Origin: an uncultured Roseovarius sp.
Lineage (GTDB): Bacteria; Pseudomonadota; Alphaproteobacteria; Rhodobacterales; Rhodobacteraceae
Length of the DNA stretch: 64,000 bases
Direction of reading: 5' to 3'
Assembly: GCA_947496175.1 (NCBI GenBank)
Contig: CANMBU010000005.1
Location: forward strand, 1-64,000
This document shows, one piece after another, positions 52,359-62,201 of the stretch. Every line of letters begins with the position of its first letter. Within the stretch, counting starts at the first letter, position 1. The notes beneath the pieces are model-generated. The model was not told the origin of the DNA. It did not search any database and was given only the letters and a program-made list of their open reading frames with translations. The position numbers and the translations under genes were made by a program.

Positions 52359-54678
52359 TGCCGTCCATGCTGTCACGGGCGAGGTCTTCCGGGATGGCTG
52401 GAGCCGCGTCCGAGGCTCGATGCAGGGGCTGCATGTCGCCAAGCAGAGCCAGCTTGTGCGCGCGGCAGCGGGACACCGGCCTGCGGTCTTCAAGGCGATC
52501 CGGGGCGGGGGGACGCATACCAAATCGCAGCTCGCAAACCAGCTCGATTACCTCACCACCAAGTCCACTCATATCGTGGACAGTAGCGGGTTCCTGGATG
52601 GCAAGGCGAAGCTCGAGGCAAAGGACATCAAGGACCTCACCGAGCGCTTTGCCAAGCGGTGGGATGCGGGCTTCAAACCCAAGCTCGGGCAGACCACCCA
52701 CATGCTCATGTCCTTCCCCATCGGCACGCGCGGCGAGGATGTGCGCGACATCGCGACGGATGTGGCCGAGCGGTTCTTTCAGACCGACGAGGGGCATTTC
52801 GACTACATCATCGCGGTGCATGAGGACCGCGATCACCCGCATGCGCATCTCGTGCTGAACCGCCGCTCGCAGGAAGGCGAGTTCTTCTTTCTGGGGCGCA
52901 ACCACCGCTTCAACTACGACGATTTCCGCCTCGCCATGGTCGAGGAGGCGGAGAAGTACGGCGTGCGGCTGGAAGCCACGCGGCGGGTGGAGCGCGGGGT
53001 TGTGCATTACTCAGCCCGAACCAGCGAAGTTTATGCCGCGAAAGAAGAGGGTCGCGCGCCCCGCGAGCGCGAACGCGTGGGGCAGGACCTGACCCGGACG
53101 TTGGCGGAGATCGCCAATACCAGAACCGTCTACCACTCGCTTGCCGCAGAGGCCTCGCGTGAAGCCCGCGAAGATATTGCGGCGGCGCTCTTCCGCGCGG
53201 GCGAGGTGCTGGCGCGCGGCGGGCAGGTGGACCGAACAGGAGACGTTTATATGGCCGAGGATCAAAGTTTCGAGGATCTGAGAAGCCTCTATGCGGAAAA
53301 GCTCGCGCGGGTGCAGGGCATGATCGCCGAGAAGTCTGACGCGGAACGTCCCGTGCTGGAAAAACGCCTCATCGAGATCCAGAGGCAGGTCCAGTACATG
53401 CAGCCTCTCGGTTTGCGATCATCCGCGCTGTCAGAGACCCCTTCGGAGGGCGGGATCTATTCCGAAGCCAATATTGACGCCAGCCAGCACGAGCGACTGG
53501 CCGAGCCCGACCTGAGATCGCGCATTGACGTAGCACTACGGGGCACCGGGATCAGCACATCGGAAGTGGTGGCCCGGATCGAAACGGGCGCCTCAAATGC
53601 AGCGCTCGAGCATCAATGGATCGCTGATGATTTCTCCAAGGTGGCCGAGGCGCGTGAACTGAACCTCGAACGCCGTGCCGATCTGGAACAGGCGCGCGAC
53701 ATTCTCAACAATGTGCATGTCGCGCTCGGCACGCTGCTGGAACGCGAACAGGTGCTGCGCCGGGATGGTGTCATGGAAGCGGAACCGGTCAGCGAGCGGT
53801 TCCATTATCACGAGGACGCAGTGCAGGAGATGGAAGGGACAATCCGTCAGGAAATGCGCGCAGAGGGGCTGACAGCACAACAGATCGAGGACCGGGATTG
53901 GGAGGTGGTCTCACGGGCGGAGCGCCGGATCGAGGCGGAGCAGCGCGCGTATCTCGAGGCACACCCGGAGCTGCTTACACGCCGGGGTGATGTGATCGAC
54001 CGGTCAGAGCCCTACAGGGAAACCATCACCGATCCGATCCGCGCCAGCGAGATCACCCGCGAGGTCGACCGGGTCACGGAAGGGCGCGATGTTCGTACGC
54101 CGGTTGCAGGTGCTGTCGCAGATGACTTACGAGCGCGCTATCCGGACATGCCGTCCCACCTCGCCCGCGGGCTCGGCGCGACCTATGCCGCCGTCGTCGA
54201 GATACGCGACTCGGAGGTCATCAATCAGGTCCGCCGCGAAACCGAGATGCGCGACGGGCTCGGGTCTGGCACGCGGGACGCTCTCCTCGCAGCCCGTGGT
54301 GAAATGACGGCGCAGTTTGACCGTACCGACCGACTCTCAGACGAGATTGCGCGTGTCCTGGACCATGAGCGGGCCGGGGAGTTGACCGCGCCCTTCGAGA
54401 CCGAGGCGGAGCGGGACGCCTTCCGCGGCGAGATTGCGCGGGTGCTGGACGTTCGCCAACGCGACCGCCTCACATCCGGCGATGCCGATGCGCTGGACAA
54501 GGTTCTCGAGGACCGCCTCGACCGGCTCTATGTCGCCAAGGTCTACCTGCAATCGGATGCAGCGACGGCCAACACGGAGGCCTTGCGCCAGGTGGTCGAT
54601 GATCTTGCAGATACCGAATACGAAAAACACCGCGCCACAGACGTGGATGGCGAGACTGAGCGGGGTCAGGTCCATTGA
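52345..54678 (+). CDS. Relaxase, VirD2/MOB-type
   Basis: 777 residues. The N-terminal relaxase domain shows a candidate catalytic Tyr in NQLDYLTTKSTHI and the three-His metal motif HEDRDHPHAHLVLNR starting at residue 159. The rest is long, helical and highly charged, with repeated RxxER patterns, probably for transfer-signal and protein contacts. Nicks oriT and leads the strand into the recipient. ATG 52345 chosen over a TTG two codons upstream. The stop overlaps the coupling protein start. Confidence 0.86.
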   Translation: MRLNDAVHAVTGEVFRDGWSRVRGSMQGLHVAKQSQLVRAAAGHRPAVFKAIRGGGTHTKSQLANQLDYLTTKSTHIVDSSGFLDGKAKLEAKDIKDLTERFAKRWDAGFKPKLGQTTHMLMSFPIGTRGEDVRDIATDVAERFFQTDEGHFDYIIAVHEDRDHPHAHLVLNRRSQEGEFFFLGRNHRFNYDDFRLAMVEEAEKYGVRLEATRRVERGVVHYSARTSEVYAAKEEGRAPRERERVGQDLTRTLAEIANTRTVYHSLAAEASREAREDIAAALFRAGEVLARGGQVDRTGDVYMAEDQSFEDLRSLYAEKLARVQGMIAEKSDAERPVLEKRLIEIQRQVQYMQPLGLRSSALSETPSEGGIYSEANIDASQHERLAEPDLRSRIDVALRGTGISTSEVVARIETGASNAALEHQWIADDFSKVAEARELNLERRADLEQARDILNNVHVALGTLLEREQVLRRDGVMEAEPVSERFHYHEDAVQEMEGTIRQEMRAEGLTAQQIEDRDWEVVSRAERRIEAEQRAYLEAHPELLTRRGDVIDRSEPYRETITDPIRASEITREVDRVTEGRDVRTPVAGAVADDLRARYPDMPSHLARGLGATYAAVVEIRDSEVINQVRRETEMRDGLGSGTRDALLAARGEMTAQFDRTDRLSDEIARVLDHERAGELTAPFETEAERDAFRGEIARVLDVRQRDRLTSGDADALDKVLEDRLDRLYVAKVYLQSDAATANTEALRQVVDDLADTEYEKHRATDVDGETERGQVH

Positions 54679-56696
54679 GCGCCTCCATGGGAAAAGCGCG
54701 GATCGCAACAGGGGTCTTGTTGGTAACGCTGGTGACCGGGGCCATGGGCTATACCATCGCCTCGGCGGTGCTGACCTACCAGGATCTCGGCTTTGGGGCC
54801 GAGATCGACTTTGCTTATATCGCGCAGAACTATCTGGCGATTCTGGATCGCCGCCCGGAGGACGCGCAACTTATTCACCTGATCATCGGCAGCTTCGCCG
54901 CTGCCGGCCTGATGCTGAGCCTCGCCCTCTCAGGGTCCGCCCTGACACGGTTTGGCCAGACCCATTGGCAGAGTGCGCGCGAGATGAAGGCCAATGGGTT
55001 CTTCGGGGCGCCGGGCACCGGGTTCATCCTCGGCAAGCTGGGGCCGCCGGGCTCCCGCGCCAACTACATCTGCTCCAAGGTCTTCCCTCATGCGCTGATC
55101 GTGGCCCCCACGGGTCGCGGCAAGACCACGGGCTTTGTCATTCCGAACCTGCTGACCTGGCAAGGCTCCGCCGTGACGCTTGATGTGAAGGGCGAGTGTT
55201 TCGAGGCAACGGCCCGGCACCGCGCAGCCCAAGGCGACAAGGTCTATCGCTTTGCCCCTACCGATTGGGAGTGCAAGCGCACGCATCGTTACAACCCGCT
55301 CTTGCGCATCTTCGAGCTGAAAGACCCCGCCCGCCAGCAGATGGAATTGCAGCTCCTGGCGACGCTCTTCCTGCAGAGTGACAACGACCGGGTGCAGGGC
55401 CTCCTCAAAGGAGGAATCGATCTCTTCGTGGCGGCAGGCCTGCTGGCCTTCCAGCGCAAGCGCCCTACGCTAGGCGAGATTTACCGCATCGCCGCGTCTG
55501 GCGGGAACAAGCAGAAGGAGTATTTTGCGCGCGGCCACGAGGTGGAGAACACGGCCGCCAAGCTGATCTTCACGCGGCTGGCCTCGACCAACAACGACAC
55601 GCTGACCTCTTACGTCTCGCTTCTGATGACCTCGGGGCTCGATCAATGGCAGAACCCGGCGATCGATGAGGCGACGGCAGTCTCGGACTTTGATTTCCGC
55701 ACGATCCGCAAGAAGCCCTTTTCGGTCTATCTCGTCGTCCAGCCGCTGATGGTGAAGCCGCTGGCGCCGCTGATCCGGCTGTTTTTCTCCGATCTTCTCT
55801 CGGCCATGCAGGAGAAGGACCCCGGACCGGATGAGCCCTGGCCCGTGATGATCATGCTCGACGAGTTCAATCGCCTCGGCAAGATGCCCATTGTGGTCGA
55901 GAGCATCGAGACTCTGCGGACCTATCGTGGTCACCTGGCCGTGGTCACCCAAACGATCCCCGCCCTCGATGAAATCTATGGCGAGAACACCCGCCGCGCG
56001 CTGCAGGGCAACGCGGGCGTAAAGCTATATCTCACGCCTTCGGATGAAAAAACCGTCGAGGAGCTGAGCAAGGCGGTCGGCAAGACCACGAAGACCGTCG
56101 TCACCCGTTCTCAATCCATCGGAAAGAACCCCTTCGAGGGCCGCAGCCAGTCCACACGGACCGAAGAGAGCTCTCTGCTCCCCGAAGATGAGGCCCGCCG
56201 CCTGCCGCTCGACGAGATTGTCATGGTGATCGATGCGCAAATGCCAGTCCGTGCGAAGCGGATCCAGTATTTTGACGATCGGCTGTTCAAGGCGATCCAT
56301 GCGGCGCAAACGGGTGAGCTGCCGTTTCCGGAGCCGGGGGGAGGGGGATCGCAAGGCACGCTGCCGCTGAGTCTGCGCGCCATGCCGATGACTCCGCCAG
56401 CGAACGGACCAGGTGGACCTGAAACTGATGCGGTTGTGGAGAGCGCAAGCCACGTTGCGGGCAGCGGCCAATCTTCAGGGCAAACCGCCATCGTCGCAAA
56501 GAAAACCGCGCCCGTCGTTCAAGCCGTTGTTGCCGAGGCACAGCGCCAGATGGAGATGGATTTTGGAGGCCAGGTCGCGGATGCCGAGGCAGCGAGCGTC
56601 GATGATAAGGAGCAGATGCGCTCCGCTGTCGATGCTCTCGATATGTTGGAGGCAACTATGGAGCGGAGCGAGAACGGCGTACGAGAACGGATTTAG
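54675..56696 (+). CDS. traG: Type IV coupling protein VirD4/TraG
   Basis: 673 residues. N-terminal membrane segments (VLLVTLVTGAMGYTIASAVL; LIIGSFAAAGLMLSLALSGS), Walker A APTGRGKTTG near residue 144, Walker B VMIMLDEFNRLG, then THE usual TraG sequence VTQTIPALDEIYGENTRR. Links the relaxosome to a type IV secretion channel. The TTG at 54675 overlaps the relaxase stop (TTGA); ATG 54687 is the alternative. The tail (~residues 545-673) is low-complexity. No virB genes lie in the window. Confidence 0.88.
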   Translation: MSASMGKARIATGVLLVTLVTGAMGYTIASAVLTYQDLGFGAEIDFAYIAQNYLAILDRRPEDAQLIHLIIGSFAAAGLMLSLALSGSALTRFGQTHWQSAREMKANGFFGAPGTGFILGKLGPPGSRANYICSKVFPHALIVAPTGRGKTTGFVIPNLLTWQGSAVTLDVKGECFEATARHRAAQGDKVYRFAPTDWECKRTHRYNPLLRIFELKDPARQQMELQLLATLFLQSDNDRVQGLLKGGIDLFVAAGLLAFQRKRPTLGEIYRIAASGGNKQKEYFARGHEVENTAAKLIFTRLASTNNDTLTSYVSLLMTSGLDQWQNPAIDEATAVSDFDFRTIRKKPFSVYLVVQPLMVKPLAPLIRLFFSDLLSAMQEKDPGPDEPWPVMIMLDEFNRLGKMPIVVESIETLRTYRGHLAVVTQTIPALDEIYGENTRRALQGNAGVKLYLTPSDEKTVEELSKAVGKTTKTVVTRSQSIGKNPFEGRSQSTRTEESSLLPEDEARRLPLDEIVMVIDAQMPVRAKRIQYFDDRLFKAIHAAQTGELPFPEPGGGGSQGTLPLSLRAMPMTPPANGPGGPETDAVVESASHVAGSGQSSGQTAIVAKKTAPVVQAVVAEAQRQMEMDFGGQVADAEAASVDDKEQMRSAVDALDMLEATMERSENGVRERI

Positions 56697-56700
56697 TTAT

Positions 56701-57495
56701 TCATATTGGTTCGTAGTCCGTTTTCGCGCGCTCAAGCCGAGCGCCAACGGTATCCAACCCCCACCGTCGATTGAAAAAGAACTCTAAAGCTTTTCTGGTT
56801 TCGACACGAAGACATTCGCCTTCAAAGCCGAATTCACGTCTGACGACCTTTGCTTGCTGATCTGAAAGCCCTGCCTTTGGTCGCAGCCAGATGATTGCCC
56901 GAGTGTTCCAATCCACGTCCTCCGGCAGTGGCTCAGCTAGGAGTTTCTCATCGAACGAACTGTCAGGATCGATGCGGATCGGGAGGTAGTTCCGATATTC
57001 GCCGTGTTTGAAGCTGTGGGCACGCACGTGAACGCTTTCACCGTCGGACGTGAAGCGGGTCGGTGCGATCCACTGCCCTTCGTCGGCACCGGACGACATT
57101 GATGTGTATCGTACGTGGATGGCTTTCCCCGATCTGATTGCCTGGTGTAGTAGCGCGATGGTCCTCCGATCTGCCTTGCGTTCCGGTCGTGGTAACGCGG
57201 AAGGTGGCGTGCTTTCATCATCGCTCGTCAGGATAGCGAAGGCTTCGGTCAGGCCGGATGGTGCTAAAGCCTCGTGTTCGCTCGCAGCTATGTAGGTCTT
57301 TCGCACCGGATCATAGGTCGGCGGTGAACTATGCGCGAGACCAAGATAGACACGGAAGTCCAGCGCTGCCTGCGCGGTCGAAATACCGAAGCGGTCGATC
57401 AGATCCTTGCGGTTTGCCATACCCCGCCAAGTCAGGCAGCGGTCCAGAAAGATCAGGCGCTCTCTCTGCGCATGTTTGAGGTCGTCGAGCTTCAT
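56701..57495 (-). CDS. WYL-domain transcriptional regulator (BrxR/CapW-like)
   Basis: 264 residues. The N-terminal winged helix (QRERLIFLDRCLTWRGMANR, then KDLIDRFGISTAQAALDFRV) matches the defence-island regulators BrxR/CapW, followed by a WYL domain (IHVRYTSMSSGADEGQWIAP, PTRFTSDGESVHVRAHSF) and a C-terminal dimerisation region. Such proteins repress phage-defence operons and are thought to sense nucleic-acid ligands. Start at 57495 (KLDDLKHAQRERL); it is divergent from sbcD with a 77-base gap that holds an inverted repeat. Tail-to-tail with traG (4 bases). Confidence 0.85.
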   Translation of the reverse strand: MKLDDLKHAQRERLIFLDRCLTWRGMANRKDLIDRFGISTAQAALDFRVYLGLAHSSPPTYDPVRKTYIAASEHEALAPSGLTEAFAILTSDDESTPPSALPRPERKADRRTIALLHQAIRSGKAIHVRYTSMSSGADEGQWIAPTRFTSDGESVHVRAHSFKHGEYRNYLPIRIDPDSSFDEKLLAEPLPEDVDWNTRAIIWLRPKAGLSDQQAKVVRREFGFEGECLRVETRKALEFFFNRRWGLDTVGARLERAKTDYEPI

Positions 57496-57523
57496 GTGCG
57501 CATCCCTACCTTGACTCTCGCCC

Positions 57524-57568
57524 ATATGTCCATCTAGAAATTATACGATTAAAAAATATATGGACTAT
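57524..57568. promoter_or_regulatory. Inverted repeat operator between WYL regulator and sbcD
   Basis: ATATGTCCAT (57524-57533) and ATGGACTAT (57560-57568) form an imperfect inverted repeat around an AT-rich centre, just before both divergent start codons. This matches the expected paired half-sites for a dimeric WYL repressor. The AT-rich spacer could hold the sbcD -10. Confidence 0.5.
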
Positions 57569-57572
57569 TACC

Positions 57573-58715
57573 ATGAGGATTCTTCACACCGCCGACCTCC
57601 ATCTCGGGCGTCAGTTCAACGGGATTCCTCTCGATGCCGAGCACGCAGCAATACTCGACCAGATCGTTTCGGCGATCACCTCCCGCGACGTTGATGTTCT
57701 TGTAATTGCAGGAGATATTTTTGACCGGGCTGCCCCGCCGACGTCTGCCGTGCGGCAGTTCAATGGGTTCTTGGCCCGCGTTGCCTCGGAGACCGACGCG
57801 GCCGTGGTGATGATCGCCGGCAATCACGACTCTGGTGATCGAATCGCATCCATGGCGATCATGACAGACACACGACGCGCTTTAATACGTGGGGCTATAA
57901 GTGCGGACGAGAAGCCGCTGTTCCTCACGGACGCCCACGGACCTGTGGCCTTCACAGGGTTGCCGTTCGCCTACGAGTATGCCGCCCGTGAATGCTTTTC
58001 CGACGAAGCTCTCCACACTCCCGAGGACGTTCTCGCGGCTCAGGTGGCTTGCGGTCGGCGTAACATTCCCGATGGCACGCGTTGGGTCGTCGTTTCGCAT
58101 GCTTTTGTAGCCGGAGCATCGAGCAGCGAAAGTGAACGACCTCTCACTAGGGTCGGTGGCATCGAGACCGTCAGTTCGGCCGTGTTCGAAGGTGCCCACT
58201 ATGTGGCTCTTGGCCATCTGCACCGGCCGCAATCGGTTGGTGCCTCTCATATCCGGTACTCGGGATCGCCATTAGCTTTCGGGTTTGATGAAGCTGACTG
58301 CCAGAAATCGATGAGCCTCGTCGAGATCGATGCGGTCGGGCAAACTACGATTGAGAACATTCCGTTCGAACCCATTCGCCGGGTGCGCGTCTTGAAGGGA
58401 CGTCACGCAGAACTTCTCCTCGCAGACCGATCTGACGATTTTATCAAAGCCGTGCTTACCGATGATGCGCCTGTGATCGATGGAATGAAGCGCATCCGCG
58501 ACGTGTTCCCGAACGCCTGTGAACTTATCTACGAGCGGGATGAACAGGCGCCAGAAGTAAAGTCCTTAACGGGACGTGCCCTAGTGGTCGCGAACCCTGT
58601 CGAAGTCATTGGCGACTTCCTTGAACACGTGCGGGACGACGGGTTCTCAGAGAAGGAACTGGAGGTCGTAGCGTCGGCACTCGGTCGCCTGCGTGAGACG
58701 GAGGATGTCCAATGA
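57573..58715 (+). CDS. sbcD: SbcD-like nuclease subunit (Mre11 family), plasmid-borne
   Basis: 380 residues. All Mre11/SbcD metal motifs are present: DLHLG (Asp8/His10), GDIFD, GNHD, SHAF and GHLHRP. The complex with SbcC cuts DNA ends, hairpins and protein-blocked ends with ATP. The C-terminal cap is present, so the length matches chromosomal SbcD. Its location on a mobilisable plasmid, under a WYL regulator, suggests an accessory role. The stop overlaps sbcC by 4 bases. Confidence 0.9.
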   Translation: MRILHTADLHLGRQFNGIPLDAEHAAILDQIVSAITSRDVDVLVIAGDIFDRAAPPTSAVRQFNGFLARVASETDAAVVMIAGNHDSGDRIASMAIMTDTRRALIRGAISADEKPLFLTDAHGPVAFTGLPFAYEYAARECFSDEALHTPEDVLAAQVACGRRNIPDGTRWVVVSHAFVAGASSSESERPLTRVGGIETVSSAVFEGAHYVALGHLHRPQSVGASHIRYSGSPLAFGFDEADCQKSMSLVEIDAVGQTTIENIPFEPIRRVRVLKGRHAELLLADRSDDFIKAVLTDDAPVIDGMKRIRDVFPNACELIYERDEQAPEVKSLTGRALVVANPVEVIGDFLEHVRDDGFSEKELEVVASALGRLRETEDVQ

Positions 58716-61700
58716 GACCGGTTCGGCTAACACTTCAGGCGTTCGGTCCCTATCCAGGTCGGGTGGTTATCGACTTTCGGGATGCCGTCGAGGCGGGTCT
58801 TTTCGGTATCTACGGACAAACAGGATCAGGTAAATCGACCATCTTCAGCGCGATGACCTTTGCGCTCTTTGGAGAAGCGGCGAAGGCAGAGCAAGACACT
58901 CCTTCGTTGCGCTCGGATCACGCCGGTCCGGATATAATGACCGAGGCGGAGTTCGTGTTCGACATTGGTGAGCGGCGATATGTTGTGCTTCGCCGACCCG
59001 ACCAGATGCGACCCAAGGCACGCGGTGAAGGCGAGACGCGGAGCGCACACGAAGCTTACCTGTTCGATGCGACCGGAATGTCGTTAGACGACATTACAGA
59101 CGCGGCGCGGGGCAAGATCGTGGCAGAGAAGAAGGTGCGCGACGTCGACGCGGCCGTCGTCGAGATGCTTGGATATGGCTCCGAGCAATTTCGCCAGATC
59201 GTCCTCCTGCCGCAAGGGCGCTTCGAGAAGTTCCTTTCGGCCAAGACGAAAGAGCGCCTCGAAATCCTGCGAGAACTCTTCGATGTCTCGCTATACGAGA
59301 AGCTCATGGCCGATCTCAAGTCAGCAGCCGATGAGGCTGAACGGCAGGTGCGAGAGGAACGTGCGCTCTGCATCAGGCAACTCGCGGCAGAAGGGTTCGA
59401 AAGCACTGATGCACTGATTTCGGGCATCGAAGCCGCAACTGGGAAATGCGCAGAGCTACGCGCGAACGAAGAAACCGGGAAGGCAACGGCGGAAGCTGCC
59501 GAGAAAGCAGTGCGTCAGGCGGAGGCGATCGAAGAAAAATTCGCGACGGCTGAAAAGATGAACGAACGGCTTCGCGCACTTGAGGCGCGTAAGGACGATA
59601 TCGAGGCGCTTGCCGAGCAGGTCCGACAAGCTGAGCGCGCGCGCAGTCTGATCGATGTTGAGGAACGAGTGAGGGATGCCGAACGCGAGGTTGGAGAAGC
59701 CGAGTGCGCACGCAAAAAGGCTGACGAGGCCGCCGAGCTTGCTGCCAGAGAAGCAGAAAAGGCGGCAGAGGCGCTCCGGCGCGAGGACGATCGTGCCGAT
59801 GAGGTCGAAAACCTGCGCCAGAGGAAGGACGAACTGGAGAGGTATGGTCGAATCCTTAAGGCAGCAGCGGATAGCAATCAGGCAGTCGAGATCGCGCTGA
59901 AAGAGCAGCGGGACGCCGAATGCGGTCTTCAGAAGGCAAAGTCAGATCTGACCGAACTTCAGGAGAAGCGCACCTCGAAAAGCGCCGAGCTGAAAGCTGC
60001 GCGCGACACGGAGGCGAAGCGTGCTGAGATCGCGGGCCGGCGCGCAGAGCTCGACAAACGGTATCTGGCCGCTAAGTCCTACGAGGGCACTTTGCAGGAT
60101 GTTGCAACGGCTCAGGCCGCTGTCGAAGAACATCTGCGGAAGTCGGAAGCTGCGGCCGGAAAGGCCGAGAAGGCACGAGATTACTATGAGACGGCCGAAC
60201 GGGATCTAGCGGCCGCACAGGCGCTGCACCTTGCGACGAGACTGGAAGAAGGGTCGCCATGTCCGGTCTGCGGCGCAAGCGAACATCCTGCGCCAGCGAC
60301 TGGCGAGATCGGTAGTGCCGGCCTGGACAAGGCATTCCGAGAGTCACGAGAAGCTTGGCTGGCCGCCGATCGCGAAGCCCGGCAAGTCGGCGAAGCACTG
60401 GTCGGGGCGCAAGCGACGCTCGAAGAGCGACGGAAACGCTTGTCCGCGCTGGAGACGCCAGAAGAGAGTGCGGACGTCATCGCGGCTCAGATCGGTCGTG
60501 AGGACGCCGCACTCGCGGCGCTAGGGCTCCGGGTCGACATTCTTGCGGCGGAGGCCGGGATCGAGGAACTGGCGCTGCAGATCGAGGAACTGGAGCGGAA
60601 ACGCGATGAGTTGCGGGACTGCTTCGATGAGCGGCGGAACAAGGCAACTGAGGCCAAGGCGGCGCGCGATGGTAGGCTCGCCGAGGTGCCAGAGAACCTT
60701 CGCGATGTTCCGGCGCTCGCGGCCACACTGAAGAAGGTGACCGGATCTCTGGAGTCGCTTCAGGCGGCGCGGACTGCAGCGGAAAAGGCGCTGAACTCCG
60801 CGCGCGAACAGGCACTCGGCGCGGCCAAGGATCTTGAAGGCGCGGATAAGATGCGCGTGGACTGTAAGGCACGCCATCAAAAGGCGGTTGCGGTCTTCCG
60901 GACGAGACTAGCTGGAGCTGGCCTCACAGCAGAGGCGTTTCAGTCTCATAAGCTGGCCGTCGAAACTCTCAATGAGGATAGGGAAACCGTCGAGACATAC
61001 CGGCGCGAGCACAAGAGTGCGTCTGATGCAGCCACAGATGCTGCCTCTGCGATTGAAGGCATGTCCCGGCTTGACATCGAAGTGCTGCGGGAAACGCACC
61101 AGTCCCTTGCTGAGGCACTCGGTAAGGCGACCGAAGAACGCGTCGCCGCCCAGACCCGTGTCGATCATTTGGATCGGCTTAAAAAGGGGATGGAAGAGAC
61201 GCTGCGCAAGCTTGACGAAGCCGAAGCGGCATCAGGCCCGCTGCGCGGACTAGCTGCGCTGGTGAACGGGCAGAACTCGCAAAGACTGACCTTGGAGACG
61301 TTCGCGATAGGCGCGATGTTCGACCAGATTCTGGAAGCTGCAAACCTACGCTTCGGTCCGATGACAAACTACCAGTATAGTCTTGAGTGCGAGATGGAGA
61401 ACGGAGGGCGAGGCAAACGAGGCCTTGGAACACAGGTGTTTGACGCGCACACCGGGAAATCACGCGCTACAAGCACACTCTCAGGCGGCGAGACGTTCAT
61501 TGCCGCACTCGCTCTCGCACTGGGTCTTGCCGACGTGGTCGAAGCGGCGAGCGGCAAAGTCCGGCTCGACACGATTTTTATCGATGAAGGGTTTGGAAGC
61601 CTCGACACCGAAAACGGGTCCGGCACGCTCGACCAGGTCCTACAGGTCCTTAACTCCATCGTCCGACAGAACCGTGCCGTGGGTCTGATTTCGCATGTAC

Positions 61701-61786
61701 CGCTCGTCCAGGAGGCGATCCCAAACGGCTTCTATGTCAGAAAAGGGATGTCTGGGAGTAGTATAGAGGAAAGGGGGGTAGTCTGA
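58712..61786 (+). CDS. sbcC: SbcC-like SMC-type ATPase (Rad50 family), plasmid-borne
   Basis: 1,024 residues. Walker A IYGQTGSGKSTI near residue 35, a long coiled-coil arm, zinc hook CPVC at Cys517/Cys520, returning coiled coil, then signature LSGGETF and Walker B TIFIDEGFGSLD. This is a complete Rad50/SbcC layout. Partner of the upstream SbcD. The stop overlaps the next small gene by one base (TGATG), an uncommon third member for an sbcCD operon. Confidence 0.9.
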   Translation: MRPVRLTLQAFGPYPGRVVIDFRDAVEAGLFGIYGQTGSGKSTIFSAMTFALFGEAAKAEQDTPSLRSDHAGPDIMTEAEFVFDIGERRYVVLRRPDQMRPKARGEGETRSAHEAYLFDATGMSLDDITDAARGKIVAEKKVRDVDAAVVEMLGYGSEQFRQIVLLPQGRFEKFLSAKTKERLEILRELFDVSLYEKLMADLKSAADEAERQVREERALCIRQLAAEGFESTDALISGIEAATGKCAELRANEETGKATAEAAEKAVRQAEAIEEKFATAEKMNERLRALEARKDDIEALAEQVRQAERARSLIDVEERVRDAEREVGEAECARKKADEAAELAAREAEKAAEALRREDDRADEVENLRQRKDELERYGRILKAAADSNQAVEIALKEQRDAECGLQKAKSDLTELQEKRTSKSAELKAARDTEAKRAEIAGRRAELDKRYLAAKSYEGTLQDVATAQAAVEEHLRKSEAAAGKAEKARDYYETAERDLAAAQALHLATRLEEGSPCPVCGASEHPAPATGEIGSAGLDKAFRESREAWLAADREARQVGEALVGAQATLEERRKRLSALETPEESADVIAAQIGREDAALAALGLRVDILAAEAGIEELALQIEELERKRDELRDCFDERRNKATEAKAARDGRLAEVPENLRDVPALAATLKKVTGSLESLQAARTAAEKALNSAREQALGAAKDLEGADKMRVDCKARHQKAVAVFRTRLAGAGLTAEAFQSHKLAVETLNEDRETVETYRREHKSASDAATDAASAIEGMSRLDIEVLRETHQSLAEALGKATEERVAAQTRVDHLDRLKKGMEETLRKLDEAEAASGPLRGLAALVNGQNSQRLTLETFAIGAMFDQILEAANLRFGPMTNYQYSLECEMENGGRGKRGLGTQVFDAHTGKSRATSTLSGGETFIAALALALGLADVVEAASGKVRLDTIFIDEGFGSLDTENGSGTLDQVLQVLNSIVRQNRAVGLISHVPLVQEAIPNGFYVRKGMSGSSIEERGVV

Positions 61787-62088
61787 TGGTTCCTCGTTGG
61801 TTTCGACGGCGAGCTCATTCGCGGCGCTTGCCAAATGGTGGCACTACCGACGTTCGAGAAAGCTGGGTCCTACAGTCTTCTTCGAAGGCAAAGCGCCAGC
61901 GCAGTTTCCGGCATCAGTGCCCTATATGCGGTGCAGACGTGGTCACGGTCCGTATGCCCAATGGTGGCAGCGCTCATTTTGAGGGCGCGAAGGGATTGTA
62001 TAGGATCAAGCACCCATGTTTGCATGTTGGCGAAGGTTTGAGCCGAGTGCGTGACACCAACACGCCTGACCTCTTCGAAAACTGCTGA
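61786..62088 (+). CDS. Small zinc-ribbon-like protein coupled to sbcC
   Basis: 100 residues. Basic N-terminus (VPRWFRRRAHSRRLPNGGTT) and a single zinc-type knuckle, CPICGADVV, with possible further ligands in AHFEGAKGLYRIKHPCLHVG. Unknown family. The start overlaps the sbcC stop, so it is translated with SbcCD and may be a partner or nucleic-acid-binding subunit. It could also be a degenerate remnant; the codon pattern supports a real gene. Confidence 0.55.
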   Translation: MVPRWFRRRAHSRRLPNGGTTDVRESWVLQSSSKAKRQRSFRHQCPICGADVVTVRMPNGGSAHFEGAKGLYRIKHPCLHVGEGLSRVRDTNTPDLFENC

Positions 62089-62201
62089 AATGTGCACCCC
62101 CACTGGGGATTCGATTGTTCTAGCAGAGAAAAATCGCCTAGAGGTTGAGATGCGGGCGCCGTTCTCTTGAGATCGAACTGGCCAGTTTGGAGATTTTATT
62201 G

